From the NCBI RefSeq assembly GCF_031877795.1, contig NC_133971.1, forward strand, positions 1,804,001 to 1,868,000: a DNA stretch of 64,000 bases, given 5' to 3'. Both the position numbers and the translations under genes were made by a program. A model generated the notes under the pieces. It was not told where the DNA came from, searched no databases, and saw only the letters and a list, made by a program, of their open reading frames with translations. The DNA comes from Strix aluco (taxonomy: Eukaryota > Chordata > Aves > Strigiformes > Strigidae). Position 1 is the stretch's first letter, and every line of letters starts with the position of its first letter. Below are positions 20,446-32,428 of this stretch, piece after piece.

Positions 20446-23400
20446 CTAATTTCTTTCTTCAGGTCTCATTTTAAATTTTTGAGCAACATCAGATATGTGG
20501 TCTAGAAAATATTTCCTACTTTCTTCTAAAACATGGGTTTTTCCCTTTCCAAACTACAGTAGCTTGAAATAATATTCGTTACGTTTTGTGAAGTTTCAGA
20601 AACAGTAGCACAAAAAGCGTATCCATTGGAATGGAGAAATTTGTTTCAGCTGATTCTTGCAAGATTGAGAAATATTTTGAAGTTGAGTAATTTTTAGGTA
20701 TAGACTTATTTTGTAGTTGCTTTCCATGTAGTTTGAAGCTTATCCCTAATTCTCATGGTAGTTAAACACCTGGCTAGTTAAGACACATTTTACCAGGAAT
20801 ATAAGACTAATATTTCTCTGCTATACTCGGCTTGGTTTTAAAGCACTTAAATCCTAATTACAGATAATTTTGGATGTGGAGTTCATGCTGCTTAAGTTTT
20901 TAGGTGCTTTTGGTTCTGAATGCCTCCAAGGACAATGTTCTGTCCTCTGCCCAAACCCATTTTTTTTTTAATCGTTATCAGATTTTTTTTGTGGCACCTT
21001 CCAGATTTGTACCAAGTCTGCTAAAATTCATTTATGTCAAGAAAGTATATATTTTGTCAGCGTTGCTGATCTTTTATTAACAAGGTTTGGGGGTTTTTTT
21101 GAAAAATTGCTTTCCATCTGCTTTTCACCCTCATTTTCTTGGCTTTTTTTTCTGTATCCTTTTTCATGGTTTACAGTAGAATTTAGTAACAGAGCATGGA
21201 GAGTCTGAAAATTTTGGTTTCTCTAAGATTTTCTTTCTCTTCTTTTTTCCTCCTTCTCAAGCACAAGGGATTTAGGACAAAAGGTTTTTGCTTCTTCAGA
21301 CTACCTCACATCTTTCAGCTGTTGTAACTGAAATGTGTCTTCTGCTTTCATTCTGGAGTAGGTTAAAAACATAAAGGATTGGAGGGTTGGCTACATTATC
21401 ATGTGGATAGATTCTTGCAATGTTTTTTTGCTGTGGTGTTCTTGGTAGTTGACGAGGTATTTTTCATTGCAGATTCATTTTGTCCTGTGTTTATACTGCT
21501 AATGTGACCTTATAATGCTTGGTACAGCTTTCATTTAATTAAAAAAAAAAAAGAATTCTTGTTTATGTAAGAATACTTTAAAGGTGGTGCTACTTTAGTG
21601 CGGATTTTATTGAAAGCTATCAGTTATGTGAGATAATGTTTATAATGCCTATAATGTGCTTTTCAGGAGTCTCTTGTTGCATTCAGTGAGGCTGATGCTG
21701 GTTCATATTTTTTCCATGCGACACACTGTGTAACGTATCTCCGCTTTTCTTGTGTTAATTTTCATGCAGTCTTGGGAAGCAGTATGATCAGCTGCTGTAG
21801 AGGTTGACATAAAAATAAGAACTTTAACATGGACATGCCTTAGTACACAGGTGTTTTGTTTACATGACTTTTTAGGGTTTTACATTACCGATCTGATCAT
21901 AAGGTGATGTGAAGGTAGAATAACGCAATGGATTGTTTACCCTCGTCCTGTAATTACTGTTCTTTTATCAATAAACGCTGTTGTAGCTGTTACATTTTTC
22001 AGCTACCATGCTATTCAAATCAATGAGTTGTGTTTAACAGCAGCATTCCTTCTAAAAAGGCATCTTGTTGCAGCCTGGAAGAGTTATGAAGTCCACTACT
22101 TCCTGTAACTTAATGATTAGTCATTGTCTTTTCTGAGAGTGATTATTTATTAATGTTAACCCAAAGAGTTATAAAAGAGGTTTTCAGAGAAGTCCTTTGT
22201 TACTCATTTTAAATAATATTTGGAACGATAAGGAAATCCTAGAAGATGAGAAAAGTGCTGATGGTGTGTCAGTACTTGGTAGAAGATAATGGTTCATCCA
22301 GACAATAAAAGTTCAGCTGACTGTCACAGCTTGGGTAAAATAAGGGGATCTAATGGAAAAGTCTGTTAATAAATAATTAAATGACAGAATAAACTGTTCA
22401 GATAATCGAGTTTGCTTGATTACAGCTACTGCTTCAGTATAATAGATTTAAGATTTTGTAAAGGGAGAAGATAACTCTCATTCAAACTTCAAGACTGCTT
22501 ACTATCAGTAAAATAGCCACGTCACGAGGCACTTAATGTCTTTCTGAAAAAGTTTTAAGTAACAGTTTTTAGGAATGGTAGTCTTTCATAAATACTAGGA
22601 GTGATCTTGGGAAATAATGTTAAATCATTACTGGTAACATTTGGTTTAAACCCATGATCAGTAAAAAAATAGTGAAGAATCTATTTGGTATTACCCAGTT
22701 ATTTAGCAATTTAGGTTTACAGTCTAAAAAACTAAATTAAAAAAGCAGGTCAGGTTTTCAGAACTGAAACAAGGTAATCAGGAAAAATGGGGAACTTCCC
22801 TGGGAAGCTGCCACTCAAGAGGTGTTTGTCCTGTGGAGTTTGGCTTGCATAATGCTTTCAGTTGGGACTTAAAAATGGAAGGGGACAGAGAAACTGGAAA
22901 AAATTACTTTGAGTCAGAATCAAAATTTCATAGAAAGAGACTCTGCTAAGCTTGTTTCGTTTACCAGGACAAAGAACTTGACTGCAGGATCTAATCAAGT
23001 AAGGGGAATGTAGAGAGACAAAACTTAACATACAAAGGCAGAGTAGTAACTAGTGCCTGAAACCTGAAGCCAGAGTAATTCAAACTGGAAATGAAGTACG
23101 AAAGACAGTGACTAGCCTTTCAGACTATCACAGCAAGAGATGGACTCTTTAGCTCTTAGTAACTTGAATTTGGGAGTGGATGCCTTTCTGGAAGAACTGC
23201 TGTGGTTAAGCACAGGTTACTGGTCTCAGAATTTGTTAGCTGAAGGAAATAAAAGGCCTCTGATAAACAGGGAGTAATTCTAATCAATTTTGTGGGCCTG
23301 TCTGGCCTGGAAGTGAGAACATTCCAAGCAACAATCATTAATTTTTCATGATGCTTTTTTTTTGTCAAACTGAGTTGCATCTCCAGTCTTTTGCTTTCTA

Positions 23401-23925
23401 GTCATCTGCTGCTTTCATCTGCACCTTTGAGTCTGGCAATACTTGGCTGAACTCTGCTCTGTCACATATTCTGCACCTGTTTAAGATGGTTCTCCTCCTT
23501 AGTAGGTATTTATTTAAAGTGGTGGGAAATGCAATGTTTTCCACAAAATAGAGAGTTTTACAAGATTGTTTAGAATGATTGATGAAGTTTCTTTAGCCCT
23601 TGTCTTGGAGTGGTTACTACTAGGACAGAGTGTTTAGGCTTGAGGCTAAACCAAACCGTTTCATACATCCGTTCAACCTCATTGAAGTAGTTCATGTAAC
23701 AGGTAGAATTTAATTTTTTCAAGGACTGTGTTTCAGTAACTTTGCTTAATAGCATGGCAAATAAGCGCTATCAATATGGCAAAAGGATCCAGAATAAAAA
23801 GAGAACAGTTGTTCCCCAGTTTTTTCTTCTGGAGTTCAAATCACAGGGACAAATGAAACTGCCAGATTCATTGTCATAATTATCATCTGTATTTGTACAC
23901 AGCAGTAATCCCTCATCTGTCGTGC
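20446..23925 (+). other. Intron 1, nothing recognised
   Basis: AT-rich intronic DNA with no long open frames, exon candidates or repeats I can name. Short A and T runs only (for example 21540-21552). Confidence 0.45.
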
Positions 23926-23929
23926 AGGG

Positions 23930-24650
23930 TGGAAGACTGGGCCGGGAGGAATTGCCTAAGTTATGACAAAGATACGTGCAAAGTTGTGCATTGACAAAGG
24001 TATAATTCCCAAACAGCAGTGCAGCCTGGGGTATAGCTGGCTGGGGTGTAGCTCTACTAAAAAGGAGGTGGAGATGCTGTTGGATGGCAAGCTGAACAGT
24101 GCCTGTGTGAGCATGAAGGCCAACGGAGTCCTCCGCTCTATTGGTATGAGCGTACCTAGGGTGCTGTCTCTGGTTTGTCCCCTGATTTCAAGAGAGACAT
24201 TGCAAACTTGGAGGAGGTCCAGCGGGTGGCCACCAGGATGATTAGTATGCTACAAGGATGATTAGCACGTTGGGGAACTTGACATTTGGAGAACGGTTCA
24301 GGGAAGTTTGTAGAGGAGAGAAGGCTTGGAGAAATTTCATTAGTCATCCAATACCTAGAAAGTAGTTATGGAGGAGGAGTTGTTTTCTCTTCGCAAGGGT
24401 GCATGGTGGGAGGATAAATTTCATCTGGGTATAAGAAAAAGAAAATCTGTTGGCAATATTGAACACTGGAGTAAGTTCCTCAAAGGCGTGGTGGAATCTC
24501 CCTGACTGGAAGTATTGAAGGCTCATCTTGGCAGCATCTCGACTTACCTGATACAAGTCCCTGTAAGGCCTAATCAAGTAAGTTCTGACAGAAGGTTCAA
24601 GACCAGATCGCTTCCAGAGATCTTTTCCAACCTAGGCTGCCCTAGGATGC
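23930..24650 (+). mobile_element. Degenerate CR1 LINE, plus strand
   Basis: A diverged CR1 copy. Landmarks in order are 'cagcagtgcagcctggggta', 'aaaaaggaggtggagatgct', 'ggatggcaagctgaacagt', 'gcatgaaggccaac', 'gaggaggtccagcgggtgg', 'ccaccaggatgatta', 'gagagaaggcttgga', 'ctgactggaagtattgaagg' and 'ccttttccaacctagg' in altered form. It covers the end of the reverse transcriptase frame and the 3' UTR. Indels break the frame. It is older than the copy at 19852. Confidence 0.75.
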
Positions 24651-26996
24651 CATGGCTAGAGCTGTTGGCAGTCATGGCTCTGGGCAGAGATAGCTAGGTT
24701 GTAGATTGGGCAGTAGCAGAGCCGTCTACAGTCTGATTACAGTTACTGACTTAGGCAATTAATGGAATATTTTAAATACAGATATTAGATTTTAAATTTT
24801 TAAAGCTGAACCGGTAAGGAAAATGGAATTTATTTGCCTTGCTTTTTTATCTTTGTTCTTTTTATTGTTTTGTAATAGAAAGTAAAGGAAGATCTACTAT
24901 GTGAAAAAATCAAAAACACAAGCGTGATGCAGTCAGAATTTTAAGATCAAAATTTAAACATTGAGCTAAAAGGATAGTGTACTTACATTATTCACTTTGT
25001 TTATATATATATATATAAAAAAATAATGTAGTGCTGCTTTATGACAATCCAGCAGCAGTAAATCTGTGGACTGCGTGTGTTTCACAGGGCCATTTGCTTT
25101 GCCTACCAGATAGTTGAGATGAAGCTTCTAAACTTCTTGGTTCAGCTGGCCAGATTACGTAAACTGCCTCTCAGGTAGAGGGCAGAGCAAAGACATTTGA
25201 GATACTATATTAGTAAAGCTGGGAGAAATTATAAAATTAAAGAAATGGGTGTCCTACAGCAGGAAAAGCTGGGAGCAGAGCTGTAAAGGCAGATTTCCTG
25301 AGGTGGACACTCCCGCAAAGAGGAGGTATGTACACTGTGGGAATTTGGGGTATTTTGATGAACTGGTGACTTCAGTGCCCCTGCTTGCTCATTTCAGTTG
25401 TGCATGATTTGATTCCACGTAGAATCCATCTATTTTGGATATTTCTGTGTCACCAGAGTATCTGTGCTAGAAGCAGAGTAGCCAAGTGGGATGGTGATAC
25501 TTATTCTTTGCATGTGCACATTCTGGGAGGTCTTGGAGGAAACAGGTATGTTGCAGAAAGCTGGGTGCACTTCTTACCCTTCCATAGTCTCTTTCTGTGC
25601 ACCTCCTCAGCACGGAGTCTGCAGTAGAATTAGAAATACCTCTCTGTGTATGAGGATCTGGGCTACAGACCTGGATTCACTGCATTTGCAGCTGATTTGT
25701 CTGTCTTCTTTCAGGAGTCTTCAGTTAATGGCAGACAGCCCTTCTGAAAGTCGCACTAGTACTTAAGAGCAAAGGGGGAGAGAAAAAAAGTGATTTTAAA
25801 GTACTAAACACATATGCATATGTCTAGGGTTTTTTAGCAGCTTTTGATGGTAGCCTAAGCAGAAATCATTTCCCTAGAGTTTTCCAGTCTCTCTTTCTCT
25901 CTTCTTCTGTGGCTGTCCTGCAAATTACTTTGGTGTCTCTCCTAAGAGAAGGCTCTTTTAATAGTCTTCGAGTTTTTCCGTGTTCAGAGGCCTTTTTCTC
26001 TCCTAGTTGACCCATGGGATTGCTTGAGAGAAGATATTAAAAAAAAGATTAAAAATTCTGGCTTTGTCCTGTAACTGCTTAGTATGTACGCAGATGATGC
26101 TATTGAGAGTCAGTCTTCTCCACCCCATCTTTCAAGTCAGAATCCCGTTAAAACGAACAGTCTACTGCAATCATCTTAAAATCTCCTCCAAAACAGTTTT
26201 TTCAAATAAACTATCACAGGGCAATTTCAGGTATATTATGAAGTAATATTGTGCCAAGTCCTTGTGACTCATCCTTGCAACGTACACTGGCAGGAAAATC
26301 TGATTCTGTAATTAAAGAGCATTTCACACAACTGTTTTCCAAATAATTATATTGCTTCAAAATTTGTGTTCTCATCAACTGAGATGTAGCCCCATGCACT
26401 AATGGAACAACACAATACAAACTGTGCACTGAATATATCATTATTACACGTTACATGGGCTTTTTCTGAGGCTTCAGTTGCAGAGTGTTAGTTCTTCATA
26501 AATGTTAATTCCTTGAATTATCTCTAGCATCTGCTGCTTTTGGAGGATTCTTACTGGTCTTTTAGATGAAGGTGGTGGTGAAAGGCATCTTAAAATTAAT
26601 GTCTTGCTCATCATGGGTACTGGGATTGGGAAAGCTAGGGAAGGTTCTTCAAAGTTCATCTTAAAACAGGAGTCCAGTGGTCCATAGTTCTGAGCGTTGA
26701 AGGAAATCACTCAGACTGAATGCCCAGAAGATGAGAAATACAGAAAAAGAGGTTCTCTGAGAACATTTTGGTTTTGAGGAGCTGAATAGTCCATGAGAAC
26801 ACTTGCAGATTGTTCCTGTGAACACAGTTCTCCCAGGCAGTGTTCTCCTGCCTTCACTGCAGGATCAGTTTTTCTGTCCGCAGAGTCACTTGCCTGATTT
26901 GTTAGATAACAGTCCTTCTGCCTTTTCAGAAGTAGGGTTCTCCATACACTTAATTATTGTTATTCTGCATATTCAAGAGAGTGTTGCATTGTGCAC
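24651..26996 (+). other. Intron 1, nothing recognised
   Basis: AT-rich intronic sequence. It includes a short (TA)n run at 25002-25016. No exon or repeat family recognised. Confidence 0.45.
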
Positions 26997-27540
26997 TGTT
27001 GTGGTTGAGTCCCTGTAGGCAGCCAGACCCTCCTCCAGCTGCTCACTCTCTCTCCCCACAGTGGGCTGGGGAGGAGAATCAGAAGGGTGAAAGTGAAAAA
27101 ACTCAAGGGCTGAGATAAAGACAGTTCAATAGGGAAAGCAAAAGCTGTGCACGCAAGCAAAGCAAAATAAGGAATTGCATGTGCTCGCCCATCCCCAGGC
27201 CAGCCGGGCTCCATCGCGCATAACGGTGACTCGGGAAGACAAACGCCGTCACTCCGAACGTCCCCCCTTCCTTCTTCTTCCCCAGCTCTGTCTGCTGAGC
27301 GTGAGGCCATATGGTGTGGAATATCCCTGGGGCAGCTCTCCCGGCTGTGTCCCCCCCCAACTCCTTGTGCACCCCCGGCCACTCGCGGGGGGGCTGAGGG
27401 GCAGAAAAGGCCTTGGCTCTGCGTGAGCACTGCTCAGCAGTAACGAAACCACCCCTTGTCATCAGCACTGTTTCCAGCACAAATCCGAAGCTCCATGCAA
27501 GATACTATGAAGAAAATTAACTCTATCCCAGCTAAACTCA
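26997..27540 (-). mobile_element. ERVL-type solo LTR, copy A (minus strand)
   Basis: Starts TGTTGTGGTTGAG and ends ...CCCAGCTAAACTCA. The end is the reverse complement of the opening of the sense-strand LTR at 35049, and the interior matches copies B and C. Shared blocks include 'gaatcagaagggtgaaagtg', 'gggctgagataaagacag', 'gcaagcaaagcaaaata', 'ggaatatccctggggcag', 'ctccttgtgcacccc' and 'cagaaaaggccttggctct'. Nearly full length, no matching target duplication seen, and no internal viral genes. Open frames of 125-156 codons inside are LTR sequence, not proteins. Confidence 0.8.
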
Positions 27541-30500
27541 ATACGTTTATTTAAAGCTGTTGCTACTACAGAAGAATTCTTGATGATCATTTTGAACTTT
27601 GTCTTTGGTTGATATCATCAATCATGCTGTAAACCTCCCAGAGGCTGTGTTGAGGTTGTGCTGCCTCTTTTTGTATTATTTTGACATGTTTATTTGATCA
27701 TGTTTACATGCATATGTTGATGAAGGTCACTTCCAGCATTTCAGGAAAGTTAAACTGAAATAATTAAATGGAATCGTGTTGACTCTGCCTTGTGTAAACA
27801 ACTGAGTTGCTGACATGGTTGGGACACTAATGCACATAGCTCGTAGTCCCCTGCTTTTTGAGCTTACGGGGTAAATAACACAGGAAAGTAGCTGCTGTGC
27901 AAATAAATCAACCTTTAGTGTCGGCTGCAGTCATGTACTTTATCAGCAGGTTCCACCACCGTTTGGTAGAATGTGAAGATGTACTGAGATTCAGGGACTT
28001 TGGGATCCTTGCCAGTTTCTTTGTATTCTAGTGGTTAAAGATCCTGCTCTTCCAGCATTTATTACTCCCCTCCTGTGCATCTTCCCTCTGGCTTTTTGCA
28101 GCTGTATGGAGCATGCTCTAGGCAAATAGGTACATTTTCTGGAAATTCTGATAAGTCTTAATAAACCTATATTAAATGTGTGCAAAAAGCAATTTTTACT
28201 CGAGCAGATCTGGGCAGGCTTTAAGGGTAATGGCAGGAGGCAGACACTGCTAAGCTGATCCTCTGGCTAAATTTCTGATCTCTGCAACATGGAGATGCTG
28301 TAGCTGCTCATTAACATCAGCAGAACTGAGCAGAAGATACTGTCTCTGAACCTTCTTATGCAAGAGGTAGATATTTTAGCTGAACTTTTTCAAAACCATT
28401 TAGTCTAAAGCAGACTGGAAATAATTGGCTTTCGGAGCTGAAGTTTGGCAAATGTATAAGCAGTTGAAAATAGGGTCTTATAAGTGAAAGAAAGTGAAGT
28501 ACAAACTTAATTGTAGCAGTTGTTACTGATGTCATCTGTAGTGCCCTAAAAGCAGGAATAGATAAAATCTAATTAGACAGAAAATACTACTAAGATTAAA
28601 GTTTGTATTTTTTGCTCTGTTGAGCCAATAGAGAGAAGAGACTAGAGCCAAACTGTCACCCAGCCATCTCTGAAGGAAAAATGGGTCTTAGTCACCAGCC
28701 ACATTGCACAAATCTAACCCATACTTGTCCCTAGCTTGCTTGGGATGTCAGTTTTTGGAGAAGAAGACTCTAATTCAACTGTATTCTAATACAGCAGTGT
28801 AGTACAAAGAAGCATTCTGATGACTCCTGTTCAGGTTGTGTCCAGATAAACTTGATGGACTTGAGCTGTTTGAAAATACTTGTGTGTTTTCTTCTTATGT
28901 CTCACTTGTGGTGGGTTAGCGCTACAATTATTTATAGCATTTATTTGGAACATCTGTGGCATTAACTTAATTTCAGGTATTGCTAATGTAGAGCAAAATC
29001 TATATACTACATTTTTTTCCTACATTTCTAGCTGCATTTACACAGTGAAGAATGATTGAAGTCTGTAGAAATCTTTGTATTTGTGCATTTGTTTCAGAGC
29101 TGGAATATATGATGTGATATCTAGTCTGATTTGAAGACTAGCACTGTTACATGATCACAAGTTCGGTGGTCCAAACTTACAGTGCTGCTTTACAGACAAG
29201 AACATGAAATATGTATGTATATTCCCTTAAGTGTGCAGAGCTCTGCTACGTTTGATTATTAGTTTGGGGTTTTTTTGGGGGGGTAGGTGTTCAGGTTTTG
29301 TTTTTATTTAATGACCATTTGTTTGTGAACACTGCCTTAATAGGGGTATGATGAAAATGCAGTCTTGTTGTCTCATGTGAAACCATGAAAACAGAGTATT
29401 TCTGCTGTCAAATTATTTTAGGCATTGTTGGGCATTGAGTTGAAGAGGCACAGAATATGCATAAGATATTTTGTGACAGAATACTTAAGTTTGCATGGGA
29501 AAGCAAGATACATACAAATAAATATACATTCTCTTGGCAATAAATTTACTTACTGTAACTATTTCTTCAGGTGAAATAGTAACTTGGTTTTCAGGGAGTA
29601 GGCTTGCTGTAGCTGATGAAAAAAACAATCACAGAAGAGATGTTTTTGAAAGAATCATCTTAGTAATTGTACAGAACAACACATTTTAAATAATCTGTAT
29701 TTATTACAAGAAACTTAATGATGGTATTTGTGAATTATGTGGAGTGGTCTGTGTACGCCACTGCAGATCACTGGGGATTGAAACTCATGCCTAGAATAAA
29801 CTGCAATTCCTGCATTTGCCTATAAGCAACCATTCAGAGAGCTTTATAATTTTCCCACTGTTCATTTCTGCACCACCAGACTATAGTTGATTCGACACCT
29901 GTCTGTCAAGGAAAGGAAATCCAACCCTCTCATCTAATTTCTTCTGTTTGTCATTTAAACAAATATCAGTGAGGGATTCAACAAAATGCTGTGTTCACAC
30001 AAACAATGCATAAAATACTGTGTGCTTGTTTCATCCTCATTCTAATATCAAGTCCTCCCTCCAGTGGCTGCTGTAACAGTTTTTTTTACTTTGTCAAAAA
30101 GAACGGGAAATTCTCTCTCTCAAAGCTAAATTGCAATTTATTTATTTATTTTGGTGCTTCCCGCTTGGCAAGAGAACCTGTTATCTACTGTTTTGTGAGT
30201 GGCAGGGTCTTCATCTGTTAAAGGAAGAAGGGTATGCATTGTAGAGACAAGAATGCCAGGGATTCTTGGTTTCTACATTGATTTATCTGATTAGGGCATG
30301 AGGGTTAGTTTACAAAGGTAAATCTGTTCATATAAATTTTATGTTTCTTCCCTTGGGTAATAACAAGTCTTCGAGCACCTGTATGTATTTTGTAACTGCA
30401 TTAACCTACCTGCACCCAGTTATGAATTTTCAAATGTTGTGTAGGGAGGACTACCCCGTTTGTATGACTAGAATAATTTTCATCTGGACCATCACAAAGC

Positions 30501-32304
30501 ACTATCACTGTCATTTTCTAGTGCTTCTAATAATTTCAACTGGAGTAGGTTAGTTTCTTTTCTAAATGATTTGCTAGAATGTACATGGTTTTGTGCTGCA
30601 AATGTACAAACTAATGATGGACAAGATTTTGTATTTGGGGATCTTTTGTCAGTGGAGCATTTGGAAGCATCTGAGAAAAGTCTTTAAAACCATCCACATG
30701 TGTGAATTGACATTTGAGTCATTTTAATATTTACATCAACTATGTTACACACTAGAAAATACAAAAAAGTCTCTGAGGTTTTGCTGTTATTTTTGTTGAT
30801 TACTTCTGTTATGAGTGCTAACATGATTAAAGTGTTAGCCAAAAGATGCACATTTTAACTGAATCATGTTGAGTTGTGTCATAATTTAACAAGTACACGA
30901 TCTAAGCAGAGCTTTCCTGGTGGAGTTGTGTCTTTAAAAGAATTTTGGCAGTGTACTGTCATTTCCCATCAGCTTAATCTGAACAGCCTTCTGCAGAGGA
31001 AGCTGTCAGTCTCCCATAGGTCCAATTTGTAGAATGGATTATTGAACTTTCTTGAACCCCAACTTAAAAAAACAAACAAAACACCCACCCCACCCCCCCA
31101 ACCCTCTCCTTAGTTAATAACTATCACCCCCTTAAATTGCTGTATTTTTCCTTAATCTACAAGAAAATGTCATGTAATAGGCTTTCTCTAAAGACAGTAG
31201 AAAAATAGTCTTTATTATGCTTTGGTTTTAATTTTTTTTCTGCTGCCTTTACAGTGAGCTGCTGTTACTTAAAAGAAACCAATTTGGGGTTCTTTCTTAC
31301 AGGTGTAAGTATTAGGGAGCCAGTAGTACAGTCGGTGAATCCTATTACTCTTTGTTTGAAAGTTACAAATTGCTACAGAGATACAGTTCCTGTGAACTCA
31401 TCTATGATAAAGTATACTGGGGAGAAGAATAAAACAAATTGTTAATGACTGACAGATAAAACAAAGAACCAAAAAAGATGAAGGGGAAAATGAATTCAAT
31501 GCACAGAAGTCTTTTTATTGAGAAGGAAGAAGTGGTGATTGTGATGTAGTTTTCTCACTTGGTGTCAGATTCAAGATGAAAGAGATTGCAGATTTGAATG
31601 TCTGGGTTGCCTTCTGTGCGACAGGAGAAATTTAGAAATATTTTGCAAGTAAATTCTCACCTTCAGTATATTGAAGTTCATTCTGTACCTGGACATTTAC
31701 TCTGAATATTTCAGTGCTGATAATGTGTGGTAGAAATCACAGTGGTTTAAAACTGCTCCGTGTAATTTTACTAAAACAAAACTGTATAGCACAGTAAGAA
31801 CAATAAAGTGGAGTTAATTAGTGAAGAAAATCATTAAAGATTGTGGATGTTCTGTTGATTATGTTTTGGTTTTTCTTGTGTGTTCTACTTTGGACAGAGA
31901 AGTGTGGTGCTTCTCCAAAAGGCTTATCATTTACTGATGTTACATTAGAATCACAAAGAAATATCTATTAGCTACGTGTCCTTTTAGGATTAGGGAGAAG
32001 TTAGCGTTCATTCTTCTGAACTTGAATCTTTGACCAAACTTGGTGCTGGCATGTGTGTCACACTTTGTTGTTAAACATCTTAATCCAGGGTAGTGTAGTG
32101 AGACTTTAGAGTGTCCAGTGTAAGTTTTGAAGGATAAGAAAAAAAAATTAATTTTACCTTACATATCACAGGGTTTTATAATACTCGGGGAAGTTTTTCT
32201 TTTGGAACAAGTTCTGTTATTTTGTGATGTAAGCAGTAGCAAATGAGATCTGTTGAAGCAGAAGTCAATAAATTAGTTAATTTCCAATTCCTGTTGATTT
32301 TCAG
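27541..32304 (+). other. Intron 1, distal part, nothing recognised
   Basis: AT-rich intronic DNA up to the acceptor of exon 2. An A/C-rich low-complexity patch lies near 31064-31105. No open frame longer than about 76 codons and no named repeat. Confidence 0.5.
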
Positions 32305-32428
32305 ATTGTCCTTCGAAGATCAATGTACATTTACCTCAGTATTTTAAATCTGTTGACAGTTTGGGTAATGATGGCTCAGCTCCAGCAGGGAGGCCCAGAT
32401 GAAAAAGAGAAGACTACTGCATTAAAGG
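32305..32428 (+). CDS. ARB2A: ARB2A exon 2 with start codon, residues 1-35
   Basis: First coding exon of the cotranscriptional regulator ARB2A (FAM172A). The protein has an ARB2 (alpha/beta-hydrolase-like) fold, is linked to Argonaute-dependent chromatin and splicing control in vertebrates, and carries an ER-retention-like C-terminus in mammals. The exon runs from 'gattttcag' to the donor 'gtatgagt' and ends in phase 1. I choose ATG 32323 because no ATG lies in exon 1. The frame opens MYIYLSILNLLTVWV, a hydrophobic stretch like a signal peptide or anchor (residues 2-18), then a polar Gln/Gly/Glu/Lys-rich linker. The start context is weak (T at -3, T at +4). ATGs at residues 16 and 17 (32368, 32371) follow, the second with A at -3 and G at +4. 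The join to exon 3 gives an unbroken frame. Confidence 0.85.

Noticed and set aside
26960..27480. Open frames of 125 and 156 codons, minus strand
   Set aside because: They overlie LTR copy A; no retroviral protein resemblance.
31064..31105. A/C-rich tract, possible tail or triplex element
   Set aside because: Plain low complexity with no retroposon body beside it.
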